From positions 50,549,849-50,613,848 of the forward strand of contig CM070581.1 of the NCBI GenBank assembly GCA_036346355.1: DNA of 64,000 nt, given 5' to 3'. The notes beneath the pieces were generated by a model. That model did no database searches and was not told the DNA's origin. It saw only the letters and a program-made list of their open reading frames with translations. Positions 1 to 10,765 of this stretch are shown in pieces (position 1 is the stretch's first letter; every line of letters starts with the position of its first letter). A program made the translations under genes and the position numbers. This DNA is from Rhipidocladum racemiflorum (lineage: Eukaryota; Streptophyta; Magnoliopsida; Poales; Poaceae).

Positions 1-396
1 TATTGATCTAGTGTTTCTCAAAGTCTAGTTGATCAATCTTTTGTCGTTCTTGTTTAATCTTGAAGTTTTGATTAGTTTGATTCTCGTCAAGTTCTGGATC
101 AGCAAGCTTGCGAAGCTCATAACTTTGATCCGTAAGTCCGATCGAGCTGATTCCTTTTGGGTTCGATTCGTATTGGAATCTAGTTTCTTGTGTCCAAATT
201 TCAGATCGTTTCGACGGTTGGATCTCCGGGAATTCTCGTTTTACCAAACCTCTGTCATTCTGTTTTTGTCGAAAACGAGGCAATTATTTGGTTCTGTTTT
301 GGGGTGAACTTTTAATAGGTCAAGAATTTGGTTTTAGCTTCCGCACAATCATTCACCCCCCCTCTGATTGCTATATTCGTATACTTCGATCCTACA
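1..396 (+). repeat. 5' LTR of Sirevirus A, partial
   Basis: This matches 5866-6262 almost base for base and ends in ...gatcctaca immediately before the primer-binding site. Only the last fifth of the 1.84-kb LTR is in the window. Confidence 0.93.
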
Positions 397-398
397 AG

Positions 399-413
399 TG
401 GTATCGAGCAAGG
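399..413 (+). other. Primer-binding site (initiator tRNA-Met), one base deleted
   Basis: The sequence tggtatcgagcaagg lies two bases after the LTR end. The plant copia PBS complementary to initiator tRNA-Met starts TGGTATCAGAGC; here the A after TATC is missing, while the paralogous site in element B (8543) keeps it. The gap probably weakens priming. Confidence 0.85.
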
Positions 414-447
414 TTTTTCTAATCTATCTTAATCGGTGATTAGATCA

Positions 448-2637
448 ATGGATCATTATTCGACAAAACCTTGTGTGTTCAATGGTGTTGATTTTCAGTT
501 TTGGAAGGCCAAGATGGAGGCGTTCATCCAAGCTCAGGGATACGCAATTTGGGAGAAGGTCTACAAGCCATATGAAGTCCCTGCAAACGACAACGTCAAC
601 GACACCAATCGCACACATGTTGAAGCAAACAAAGAAGCGCGCAACTTGATCATCCAAGGCTTGGGACGTAGCGACTTCGATCGTGTGATTCATCTTCGAT
701 CCAAGATATGAGGTATGGAAATCTCTTTGTGATTACCATGAGGGTTCTAACACTATTAAAGAGGTTCGTCAAGATCTTTACAAAAAGAATACATGCGATT
801 TGAGATGAAACCCGGTGAGTCGCTAGATGACTTCTTTGCACGTTTCAATAAAATTCTTAGTAATCTTCGTCTTTGTTGGAGTTAGCTTTGATGATGCTGC
901 TAATGCTAGACAATTGCTTGGTGCATTAGACATGTCTATTTGGGAGATGAAAGTTACATCCATTAGAGAATCCACCGTCATGAGTACACTTACTTTAGAT
1001 GTTCTTTATTCTAAGTTGAAAACTCATGAATTAGATGTTTTTGCTAGAAAGAATGATCATAAATCAATTGCTTTAACATCTCAATCTAACATATCTCATA
1101 ATGGTGCTGCTTCAAGTTTTGCTCTATCTTTCTTGTCTTCACTAACCGATGAGCAGTTGAGCAATTCCCGAGAAGAAGACTTGTCACTACTCTCTTCTCG
1201 CTTTAACAAAGCTTTGCAAAATGTGATAAAGAGAAAGAGAGGTGGTGGTGATCCTCCAAGATGCTATGAGTGTGGTGATCTTGACCATATTCGTCCAAAC
1301 TGTCCAAAACTTGCAAGTAAAGCATCAAGGGAGGAGAAGGACAACGACAGAAGAAAAGAGAAGAAGAAGTTCTCTCCAAGTGATAGAAAGAAGAAGAACT
1401 TCATCAACCGCAAAGTTGTCCATCGAGTTCTTTCCGCTCTTGAACAAGTCAATTTGAGCGATGTGAATTCGGAGAGCGAGGATGATGCAACTCCAAGCAA
1501 GCATGAGTTGACGGGGTTGTGTCTCATGGCCAAAAGCAGCGACAGCTTCACCGAAGCGATCATGACGACTTCAATGAGGTAGATCCTTCTTCACGATGAA
1601 TTAGCTATTGCTGTTGCTCGTCTTGGTAAATTGCTTGATAAACGTGATAAGAAAATTAAGAAACATGATTTTGTTGTGGAGTCATTGAATGCTGAAATTG
1701 CTAGACTTAAAACCTTGATTCTGATGATGATGCTTGCAAATCATGTGACTTAATTTACAATGAGCTTACTTTGCTTAGGAAAGAACATGCTCTTCTCGTT
1801 GCATCTAAATGAGAAAAATGATAAACATGTTAAACATGCTAGCTGTTCCAATCGATGATTTGCATGGTTTAACTTCTTGTTCTAAATGCTTAACTCTTGA
1901 ATTAAAATTGAAAGATGCAAATGCTAGGATTTCTCAATTGACTGATAATCTGCTTACATGAGGTTCTTTCATGCTCTACTTGTCGTAAAAGCAGAGAAGG
2001 TTGATAATCTTTGCAATAATTGTTTAACTCTTGCCAAGAAAGTTGATTATTTGCAAAGTTCTTTGGAACGATTCACTAATGGCAAGAAAAGATTAAACAT
2101 GATTTTGGATCAATCTAAGGTTAGCTCAAACAAGAAAGGTTTAGGTTTTGATCTTCATGCTTCATATGAAACTAAACCTCGCTCTGTTATTTATGCTCCT
2201 TGCAATGACAAACTTGAGATTTCAAATGAGCCTAAGAAAATTGTCTTCAAATCACTGGCCTTTTATCTTCTACTATGATGAATGCAAATGTTGCTTCTCT
2301 TTGTTAAAGCAAAACATAATGTTAAGTACACTTGCACTCATTGTGGTAGAGATGGACATTTAGTAGATTTTTGCTTTAGACTAGCCAAACAACAAAAGAA
2401 AGAAAAACTAAGGCTAGGTCTAATTTCAGAAAGACACGCTTTGTTTCTCATTATGTGCCTAGGGTGATGCAAACACCTTTTGTTGGTAAGAACACGGGAA
2501 AAGACAAATCTATCTTTGTGCATAAGAATGCTCGTGTTATGCCTACTGTTGTGCGTCGTGTGTCTCAGTACTGGATTCCTAAACATCTTATTTCTAACCC
2601 CAAGATCGAGACCTCGACACTTTCTGCTTCTATGTAG
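448..2637 (+). pseudogene. Sirevirus A gag, frameshifted
   Basis: Gag forms the retrotransposon particle and binds its RNA. The ATG at 448 starts a DUF4219/UBN2-like capsid domain that is open to about 711 and resumes in another frame at about 870. A CCHC knuckle (CYECGDLDHIRPNCPK) lies at 1261-1308, a lysine-rich stretch follows, then a coiled-coil-like region (1600-2270) broken by frameshifts, and a second knuckle (CTHCGRDGHLVDFC) near 2331-2372. The frame ends at TAG (2635-2637), exactly where element B has its TAG. At least four frame breaks are visible against B, so no full-length product is possible. The start was chosen by alignment with B; the upstream in-frame GTG at 436 is less likely. 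Confidence 0.85.
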
Positions 2638-3320
2638 GCTTCTCACGCGAGGAGGAGAACATGTGGCTAGTGAATTTCGGATGCTCACTTCATATGTTCA
2701 GTGATAAGATTTGGTTCTCCTTCACTCGTGCATCTCATGCTGAAAGTGTTGCCTTTGGAGATGCTTCTTCCACTTCTGTTTTCGCAAAAGGCACTAGTTC
2801 AAATGATGCAGGTACAAGTGCATATGTTCAGGGGGAGAGTGTCTTTGTTCATAAAGATGATGATAATGCTGTTGAGGACGAGATAATTAGAGGTTTACAT
2901 GAGAGACTCTTCCCACGTGCTAGTGTGTGCTTGTTTTCAAGCTTCCCACGTGCGTCACATCGACAAGCTATCAAAAGGATTTTCAGGTATCTTCATAGAA
3001 CTCAAGATTTTGGCATTTGGCTTTCGCTTCCTCATGGATTAGTTTAAGAGCTTTTTCGATGTTGACTTTGGAGGATGTTGATTTGATTTGGTTCGTGCCA
3101 CCTCTTGAGTAATCCCTTTTCTTGAGCATATTGATATTGGATTTCACTTTCTTAAAGATCATGTTGAAAAGAAAAAATTGTGCTTCACCATGTGGATACT
3201 GAACATCAATTGGCGGACATTTTCACAAAACATTTGTCTTCTTCTCGTTTTGCTTTTATTCGGGAGAACTTGGAATTGTTCATCCAATGGGATTGTTTTG
3301 AGGAGTTTCTTTGCCAAGTT
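2638..3320 (+). pseudogene. Sirevirus A pol remnant (protease stub and RNase H tail)
   Basis: After the TAG, a protease stub reads VNFGCSLHM where B reads VDSGCSRHM, so the catalytic Asp and the Ser of the D-S-G triad are both changed. From about 2800 the frame jumps into the acidic linker after integrase and then to the RNase H end (FRYLHRTQDFGIW near 2980-3020; HHVDTEHQLADIFTK near 3183-3227). About 2.3 kb of integrase and RT present in B is missing. The remnant matches the ends of B pol, so A is an internal deletion derivative that would need proteins in trans. Confidence 0.85.
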
Positions 3321-4420
3321 CTTTCACTTAATGAGCTCACTTTATCATATTTCTTTATATGTTATGTAATTGAGCTAATATATGATAATCTAATTGTCTC
3401 ACTTGAACTAAAAATGACATTGTGGAATTCCTCGGGTGATTACCTATAGCTAAATACTCTGTGATATCTTACTCTTCTAGGCTTGATATTGAATCCTCTT
3501 GACAAATTTGGGCTATGAAGCAAGTGTGGTTTCAACTTTACTCTTTCATAAGACCTTTTAATCACTTTTGCATGTTTATAATCAAAGAAAAATGAAAAGA
3601 AAAGGGAATCAGTTAAAAAAAGGGTTGTTAAAAGCAAAAACCTCAAGTTATGTGCTTCAGGATGCTTTCCCTAAAAGATAAGATGTATGCTTCAAGCATG
3701 CCATTCCCTCAAAAGACAAGATGTATGCTTCAAGCATGCCACTCCAAAGAAATAAAAGAAGTATGCTTCAAGCATGCCACATGCCGTTTACTGTTTAAAG
3801 ATTAAATTGGTCCACTAGATTGGAGTTGAAACTACTTGCTCGCCCTGATTTGTTATTTGCTTCAACTTTGAGCCTTTGTTTTTCTACTAAAGGTTTTGCT
3901 TAGTACTTGGCTATAGTTGACTGAATTGAGGTTGAGATGCATGTCATTCCCTAACTTGTTAAAATCACATCAAGATCATGTATTTTGCATAATATATGAT
4001 ATATAAGGTTATATGATCGAATGAGCTCATCTTTTTCTATCTTGGCACTCCCTTGTTTCTCCTTGTGAAATCATTGTTTCAGAAAAATTTTGAACATGTT
4101 CTCTCTTTTGTACTCTTGATGAATCCATTGTCAAAGGGGGAGAAAATTGGGAATTGTTGAAAAGTTTAAAGAAAAAGGGAGAGTTGTTAAATTTGAGAAT
4201 TTTTGGGAGAAGTTTGGAGAATTTTGAAATTTTTGGGCGCATTGCACATTCACACACATTTTCATTCTCAGGGGGAGATTTTGTTTTGCATTTTGGTCAA
4301 AGGGGGAATTCTGTGTTTTCTTTTTGGTCCTTGATCCTTTGGATTTCAAAATCTTTGTAAAGTGAATGCCAAATGTTCAATTCTAAGTGGTGTTGCCAAT
4401 GTTTTCATCAAGGGGGAGAT
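3321..4420 (+). other. Sirevirus A 3' non-coding leader with repeated PPTs and palindromes
   Basis: There is no credible ORF. Several polypurine motifs occur (caaagggggagaaa near 4133, cagggggagatttt near 4269, caaagggggaattc near 4299, and the terminal aagggggagat at 4410-4420). Three copies of the near-palindrome ATGCTTCAAGCAT lie in 3683-3781. The same arrangement is present in element B. Multiple internal PPTs upstream of the 3' LTR are a published hallmark of Sireviruses. Confidence 0.8.
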
Positions 4421-6262
4421 TGTGAAATCATGTGCTGAAAAATTGGCTTAGAATTAAATTTGCAAAATGTGTTTGTTCATGTGTTTTGACAATTTGACAA
4501 GAAACAGTAAGTTTCGCTTTGGCGCCGGACCAAACTTATAGAAAACAGTAAGTTTCCCTGCATACATGAGACCAACTTTTTGGTTCTTTGTAAACATGTT
4601 TTTGACAACCTCATTCTTCCTTGTACAATGCACCAACTTTTTTGGTCTGTCGTAAATGTGTTTTTGAAGGTTGTTGTGCGGACCAAGTTATTGAAAAACA
4701 GTAAGTTTTACATGTCTGACGGACCAAGTTTTTGGGTCCTGTGGGCGTGTTTTTCAGATCATGCCGAACTCAATTTTACAAGAAACCAAGAAGTTTTGCA
4801 TGTACAACGGACCAAGTTTTTGGGTGCATCGTGAACGGCTTTTTGAGGATTGATTTCGCATATACAATGTGATCGATTTTGTTGGTCCGTCAGAACGCGT
4901 GTTTTCGCTAATGATTTCTGTTTGGAACCGAGAGTTTCACTTGTACAACGGACCGATTTTGTTGGTCCGTCGTGAATGGACTTTTTCTAGGGTTTTTGAT
5001 TTTGGTCCGTTGTAAACGTGTTTTGCTCGGTTTGGATGTTTTGCAAGATTTGAAATGGTTTGAATTTGAGATTATGAAATTTGTGATGATTTCATGATAC
5101 TTGTTTTGAAGTGGACTTTATGCAATACTCATGTGAGTAGTTGCATGGATTGACATTGAGTCAAGTCGTGAACTTGTGCTCGGAATTGTTTTGTGGTTTG
5201 TTCATGTGCAGGTATTGCTCGAAGACGAATGTGGTCGATGACGGGACCGGAACTAGGTTCATGGAGGAACTGAGGTTCGGGACTAGGTTCAGGAGGAACT
5301 GAGGTCTTGGTGGTCAAGGATGTCATGCGCGGGACGTTCGGGCTAAGAGAATGGTGCACATGAAGAATGGTTAGTCACGTGAGAATGGCAGGAGGTCATT
5401 CGCGTGCACGTTGTTAGTCACGTGAGTATGGCAGTGGCCATACGCGCGTGCAAAGTGTTAGTCACGTGAGTATGGTAGGGTTGCCATACGCGTGCAAGAG
5501 TTGTACTCGGCCAGGTTGGGCCAAGTAGAGTTGAGTTGGATCACGGATTCCTTCTAGGAATAGGAATCGTATTCTAACTCTTGTGGGTTGGTGCTTTAAA
5601 TAGGTGGGGTCTCCTGTTGAAAGGCATCAAGTAGAGCTGAGCGCATCAAGCTTTGAGCTTGGTTTTAGGGTTTGTACTCTTTTGATGAGAGTATTTTAGA
5701 CAAGAAATAAAGATCAATTCTTCCAAGATTTTTGCGTGCTACAAGAACCACGTCGCTACAGATATTTTCTGTTTTGGTTCTTGTTTGCATGCTTGTTCTA
5801 GTTCTAGATTGGTTTTTGTTCTTCAAGTTTTATCTTGATTTGATCCATCAAAAACCTCTCTAGGATATTGATCTAGTGTTTCTCAAAGTCTAGTTGATCA
5901 ATCTTTTGTCGTTCTTGTTTAATCTTGAAGTTTTGATTAGTTTGATTCTCGTCAAGTTCTGGATCAGCAAGCTTGCGAAGCTCATAACTTTTGATCCGTA
6001 AGTCCGATCGAGCTGATTCTTTTTGGGTTCGATTCGTATTGGAATCTAGTTTCTTGTGTCCAAATTTCAGATCGTTTCGACGGTTGGATCTCCGGGAATT
6101 CTCGTTTTACCAAACCTCTGTCATTCTGTTTTTGTCGAAAACGAGGCAATTATTTGGTTCTGTTTTGGGGTGAACTTTTAATAGGTCAAGAATTTGGTTT
6201 TAGCTTCCGCACAATCATTCACCCCCCCTCTGATTGCTATATTCGTATACTTCGATCCTACA
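4421..6262 (+). repeat. 3' LTR of Sirevirus A
   Basis: This 1842-bp LTR begins tgtgaaatcatg and ends gatcctaca. U3 has six or so degenerate copies of a motif around GGTCCGTCGTGAA (4640-5015), then CACGTGA-centred repeats (5370-5500). A TATA-like tttaaatag lies at 5595-5603 and an aataaa at 5706-5711, which places R near 5640-5760. The left flank is off window, so the TSD (expected AATAG, 6263-6267) cannot be confirmed. Confidence 0.92.
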
Positions 6263-6737
6263 AATAGCCCTACTCCAGCTCGTGTATATTCAATGTGCCT
6301 CCCCTCCTGATGGTGGGGATGCTTTTATAGTTTACAAAGGACCGTACTCGTTGAGATCTACTATCCGCACGTTGGACCACGTCCAATCGTGGCAACTAAC
6401 AGATCCTACAACTCCGCCACGCTCCCGTGGAGGACGCAACGAACGAACGGAGGTTACGCCGCTGGTGGTTACTTCCACCGACCTCGAGATCACGACAGGT
6501 CGGCTAATAGCCAGCTCTGATCTCGGTTGTCTTACGCGAGCTCGAGCTCGCAATCAGCCAGAATACGCGACCTTCTTAGGTTCCGACTAGGTCGTCCTTG
6601 GGAACGACCTCCTGGTGGCTCGGGCGGGAGCGAGCTTGGCCGTTCGTAACACCCGAGGTAATTTATGGGAATTACCCAACCCCCCGACAAGTTTAAAATC
6701 CACTATTAAAAATGTGAAATCATTTCAATATTGTTTT
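6263..6737. other. Remnant between the two Sireviruses; probable gypsy fragments
   Basis: These 475 bp are older target DNA. 6263-6645 is GC-rich; one frame gives Gly/Arg/Asp-rich translation faintly like a gypsy gag tail, which I cannot identify firmly. From about 6647 the sequence reads gtaacacccgagg, resembling a TGTAACACC gypsy LTR start. It continues across Sirevirus B into 16852, since B duplicates GTTTT here (6733-6737). Confidence 0.4.
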
Positions 6738-8540
6738 TGTGAAATCATGTGCTGAAAAATTGGCTTAGAATTGAATTTGCAAATGTGCTGGTGCATGTGC
6801 TTGACAATTTGACAAGAAGCAGTAAGTTTCGCTTTTGCGCCGGACCAAGATCTCAAGAAACAGTAAGTCTCCCATGTACGACGGACAAAGTTTTTGGGTC
6901 TGTCGTGAACGTGTTTTTGAGCTCATGAGTCGAACTCAATCTTCCAAGAAACCAGTAAGTTTTGCATGTACGGCGGACAAACTTCTTTGGTCAGTCGTGA
7001 ATGCATTTTTAGGGTTTCGTTCGGACCATGTTGTTTTTGAAACCGAAGGCAGACGCTTGCGCCGGACAAGATTTTTTGTCCGTCGTGAACATGAATTTGA
7101 AAGCGTTTTGAACCGAGACTTTTGCATGTACGACGGATCGATTTTGGTTGTCCGTCAGAAACATGTTTTGGCCGAAATGTTTTCTTTTGGAACCGAGAGT
7201 TTTCTTGTACAACGGATGCACTTTGTTGGTCCGCTAGAATCGCTTTTCTAGGGTTTCACTTGGCATTTGCGCGGATCGGGTTTTGTTTGTCCGTCGTGAA
7301 TGCGTTTTGCCGAATTAGGGTTTTGAGCAGAATTGAAATAATTTGAATTTGAGATTATGAAATTTGTGATGATTTCATGATGCTTCTTTTGAAGTGGACT
7401 TTATGCAATGCTCATGTGAGTAGTTGCATGGATTGACATTGAGTCAAGTCGTGGACTTGTGCTCGGATGTGTTTTGTGGTTTGTTCATGTGCGTGTATTG
7501 CTCAAAGACGAATGTGGTCGATGACGGACCGAACTAGGTTCATGGAGGAACCGAGGTCCCGGACTAGGTTCAGGAGGAACCGAGGTCTTGGTGGTCAAGG
7601 ATGTCATGCGGGACGTTCGGGCTAAGAGAATGGTGCACATGAAGAATGGTTAGTCACGTGAGAATGGCGGGAGGTCATTCGCGTGCAAAGTGTTAGTCAC
7701 GTGAGTATGGCAGTGGCCATACGCGTGCAAAGTGTTAGTCACGTGAGTATGGTAGGGTTGCCATACGCGTGCAAGAGTTGTACTCGGCCAGGTTGGGCCA
7801 AGTAGAGTTGTGTTGGATACGGATTCCTTCTAGGGAATAGGAATCGTATTCAGAACTCTTTGTGGGTTGGTGCTTTAAATAGGTGGGGGGTCTCCTGTTG
7901 AAAGGCATCAAGTAGAGCTGAGCGCATCAAGCTTTGAGCCTGGTTTTAGGGTTTGTACTCTTTTGATGAGAGTATTTTAGACAAGAAATAAAGATCAATT
8001 CTTCCAAGATTTTTATACTCTGAGAACCACGTCGCTACAGTGTTTTCTGTTTTGGTTCTTGATTGCATGCTTGTTCTAATTCTAGATTGGTTTTTGATCG
8101 TTGAGTTTCATCTTGATTTGATCCATCAAAAACTGTTCTAGGGTATTGATTTAGAGTTTCTCAAAGTCTGGTTGATTAATCTTTTGAAGATCTTGTTTAA
8201 TCCTGAAGTTTTGATTAGATTGATTCTCGTCAAGTTCTGAAACAGCAAGCTTGCGAAGCTTATAACTTTTGATCCGTAAGTCCGATCTAGTTGATTCTTT
8301 TTTGGTTCGGTTCGTACTGGAATCTAGTTTCTTGTGTCCAAATTTCAGATCGATCCGACGGTTGGATCTCCAGGAATTCGCGTTTTACCGAACCTCTATC
8401 ATTCTGTTTTTGTCGAAAACGAGGCAATTATTTGGTTCTGTTTTGGGGTGAACTTTTAATAGGTCAAGAATTTGGTTTTAGCTTCCGCACAATCATTCAC
8501 CCCCCCTCTGATTGCTATATTCGTATTCCTCGATCCTACA
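6738..8540 (+). repeat. 5' LTR of Sirevirus B
   Basis: The 1803-bp LTR starts tgtgaaatcatg and ends gatcctaca. It is nearly identical to 15054-16851 apart from scattered substitutions and short indels. U3 carries the GGTCCGTCGTGAA-type repeats at about 6890-7300. Confidence 0.94.
7648..7992 (+). promoter_or_regulatory. Sirevirus LTR promoter: G-box repeats, TATA box, poly(A) signal
   Basis: Three copies of GTTAGTCACGTGAG, each followed by a near-palindrome around GGCCATACGCGTGC, form a tandem array at 7648-7775. CACGTG is a plant G-box core for bZIP/bHLH binding. A TATA-like tttaaatag follows at about 7875, and aataaa lies near 7986. Equivalent arrays occur at 5370-5500 and 15960-16085. That these motifs drive transcription is inferred from position and family knowledge. 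Confidence 0.6.
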
Positions 8541-8542
8541 AG

Positions 8543-8558
8543 TGGTATCAGAGCAAGG
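8543..8558 (+). other. Primer-binding site of Sirevirus B (initiator tRNA-Met)
   Basis: The sequence tggtatcagagcaagg lies two bases after the 5' LTR. Its first 12 bases are the canonical plant copia PBS complementary to the 3' end of initiator tRNA-Met. Confidence 0.92.
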
Positions 8559-8592
8559 TTTTTCTAATCTATCTTAACCGGTGATTAGATCA

Positions 8593-9750
8593 ATGGATCG
8601 TTATTCGACAAAACCATGTGTGTTCGATGGTGTTGATTTTCAGTTTTGGAAGGCCAAGATGGAGGCGTTCATCCAAGCACAGGGCTTCACAATTTGGGAG
8701 AAGGTCTACAAGCCATATGAAGTCCCTGCAAACGACAACGTCAACGACACCAATCGCACACATGTTGAAGCAAATAGCAAGGCGCGCAACTTGATCATCC
8801 AAGGCTTGGGACGCAGCGACTTTGATCGTGTGGTTCATCTTCGATCCGCATATGAGGTATGGAAATCTCTTTGTGATTACCATGAGGGTTCTAACACTGT
8901 CAAAGAGGTTCGCCAAGATATTTACAAAACGGAATACATGCGTTTTGAGATGAAACCTAGTGAATCTGTAGATGACTTCTTTGCACGTTTCAATAAAATT
9001 CTTAGCAATCTACGTCTTTGTTGGAGTTAGCTACACCGATGCTGAAATTGCTCGACAATTGCTTAGTGCTTTTGACATGTCAGTGTGGGAGATGAAAGTA
9101 ACATCTATAAAAGAATCTACTACCATGAGCACACTCACATTAGATGTTCTTTACTATAAGTTGAAAACTCATGAGTTGGATGTTCTTGCCAGAAGGGTAA
9201 CATTAAATCAATTGCTTTGATCTCTAACCCTAACATGTGAAATGCAAATTCTTCTTCTAGCTTTGCCTTGTCTTCCATGTCTTCTTTAACAGATGAGCAA
9301 CTTGAAGAGTTTCCTGAAGAAGATCTGGCACTACTCTCTTCTCGCTTTAACAAAGCTTTGCGTAATGTGAGAATGAGAAAGAGAGGTGGTCCTCCAAGAT
9401 GCTATGAGTGTGGTGACCTCAACCATATTCGCACAAATTGTCCTAAGCTTGCAGGAAAAACATCAAAGGAGGAGAAGGACAACGATGCAAGGAATGAGAA
9501 GAAAAGGTTCTCGTCAAATGATAGGAAGAAGAAGAGCTTCATCAACCGCAAGGTGGTTCACTGAGTTCTTTCCGCTCTTGAACAAGTCAATTTGAGCGAT
9601 GTGGACTCGGAGAGCAGCGAAGATGATGCAACTCCAAGCAAGCATGATTTGATAGGATTATGTCTCATGGCAAGCGGCAAGGATAGCTTCACCGAGGACG
9701 ACCACGACAGCGACTTCAATGAGGTAGATCCTCTTATGATGAATTAGCTA
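8593..9750 (+). pseudogene. Sirevirus B gag, capsid and first zinc knuckle, disrupted
   Basis: The ATG at 8593 opens a capsid domain of the DUF4219/UBN2 copia type, with VWKSLCDYHEGSN near residue 90. The frame breaks at about 9018, where it should continue into SYTDAEIARQLL, and again near 9199. There is a TGA at about 9237. The CCHC knuckle CYECGDLNHIRTNCPK lies near 9403-9450 and is followed by a Lys/Arg/Asp-rich stretch. A TGA at 9562-9564 replaces the CGA codon kept in element A, a C-to-T change at a CpG. Gag of this copy cannot be made whole. Confidence 0.85.
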
Positions 9751-10765
9751 TTGCTGTTGCTCGTCTTGGAAAATTGCTTGACAAACGTGATAAGAAAATT
9801 AAGAAACATGATTTCATTATTGAATCATTGAATGCTGAAATTGCTAGACTTAAGACTTTGATTCCTAGTGATGATACTTGCAAATCATGTGACTTAATTT
9901 ACAATGAGCTCACCTTGCTTAGGAAAGAACATGCTCTTTTGTTGCATCTAAATGAGAAAAATGAGAAACATGTTGTACATGCTAGCTGTTCCAATCGATG
10001 ATTTGCATAGTTCAACTTCTTGTTCTAAATGCTCAACTCTTGAATTAAAATTGAAAGATGCAAATGCTAGGGTTTCTCAATTAACTGATAATTTGCTTTC
10101 ACATGAAATTCTCTCATGCTCAACTTGTCGCAAGCAAAAAGGAAAAGTAGATGTTCCCTGCAATAACTGTTTAACTCTTGCTAAGAAAGTTGATTACTTG
10201 CAAAATTCTTTGGAACGTTTCACTAATGGCAAGAAGAAGTTGAACATGATTTTGGATCAATCTAAGGTTAGCACAAACAAGAGAGGTTTAGGTTTTGATC
10301 CTTATGCCACATATGAAACTAAACCTCGCCTTTGTTGTTCAGGCTCCTTGCAAAATTGAGTTATCTAATGAGCCTAAGAAAATTGCTTTTCAATCTGCTG
10401 GTTTCTTATCTTCTACTATGATGAATGCAAAATGTGCTTTTACCGTTAAAGCTAAACATCATGTCAAGTACACTTGCACTCATTGTGGTAGAGATGGACA
10501 CTTAGTAGATTTTTGCTTTAGACTAGCCAAACAGCAAAAGAAGGAAAGAACTAAGGCTAGGTCAAATTTCAGCAAAGCACATTTTTATGCGCCTAGAGTG
10601 ATGAAAACACCTTCTATTCCTACAAACATGGGAAAAGGCAAATCTGATTTTGTGCATTATCGTGTTGTGCCTACTGTTGTGCGTCGTGTGTCTCAGTACT
10701 GGATTCCCAAAAATCTCATTCCTAACCCCAGTACTGAGACCTCGACATGTTTTGTTGCTATGTAG
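9751..10765 (+). pseudogene. Sirevirus B gag C-terminal part: coiled-coil region and second zinc knuckle
   Basis: A heptad-rich region (AIAVARLGKLLDKRDKKIKK and onward, 9745-10000) changes frame near 10001 and again near 10340. It then reads into the second knuckle CTHCGRDGHLVDFC at about 10470-10515 and a basic tail. The frame ends at TAG (10763-10765), and the same frame continues directly into protease. An extended gag with a coiled coil and a second knuckle is a Sirevirus feature. The final TAG may be a regulated readthrough stop rather than damage (see findings). Confidence 0.75.

Larger units (their letters stand above)
1..6262 (+). mobile_element. Sirevirus-type Ty1/copia retrotransposon A (5' end off window)
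   Basis: The window opens inside the 5' LTR (1-396). A primer-binding site, degenerate gag, a small pol remnant, a polypurine-rich leader and a complete 3' LTR (4421-6262) follow. The LTR runs TG...CA and the last PPT (agggggagat) abuts the 3' LTR. The overlapping parts of the two LTRs (1-396 versus 5866-6262) differ by about one substitution and one indel, so the insertion is recent. The internal region is about 4.0 kb against 6.5 kb in relative B, because integrase and most of reverse transcriptase are deleted. It is therefore non-autonomous. The long LTRs, gag with a second zinc knuckle and several PPT copies are known Sirevirus traits; the lineage call is by family knowledge. Confidence 0.9.

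Noticed and set aside
8..307. Open frames on both strands over the LTR end
   Set aside because: They recur wherever this LTR end occurs (1-396, about 5866-6262, 8150-8540, 16450-16851) and lie in U5; not genes.
6733..6745. Extending Sirevirus B's left border into the T-run at 6734-6738
   Set aside because: The LTR start TGTGAAATC and the exact GTTTT duplication fix the border at 6738.
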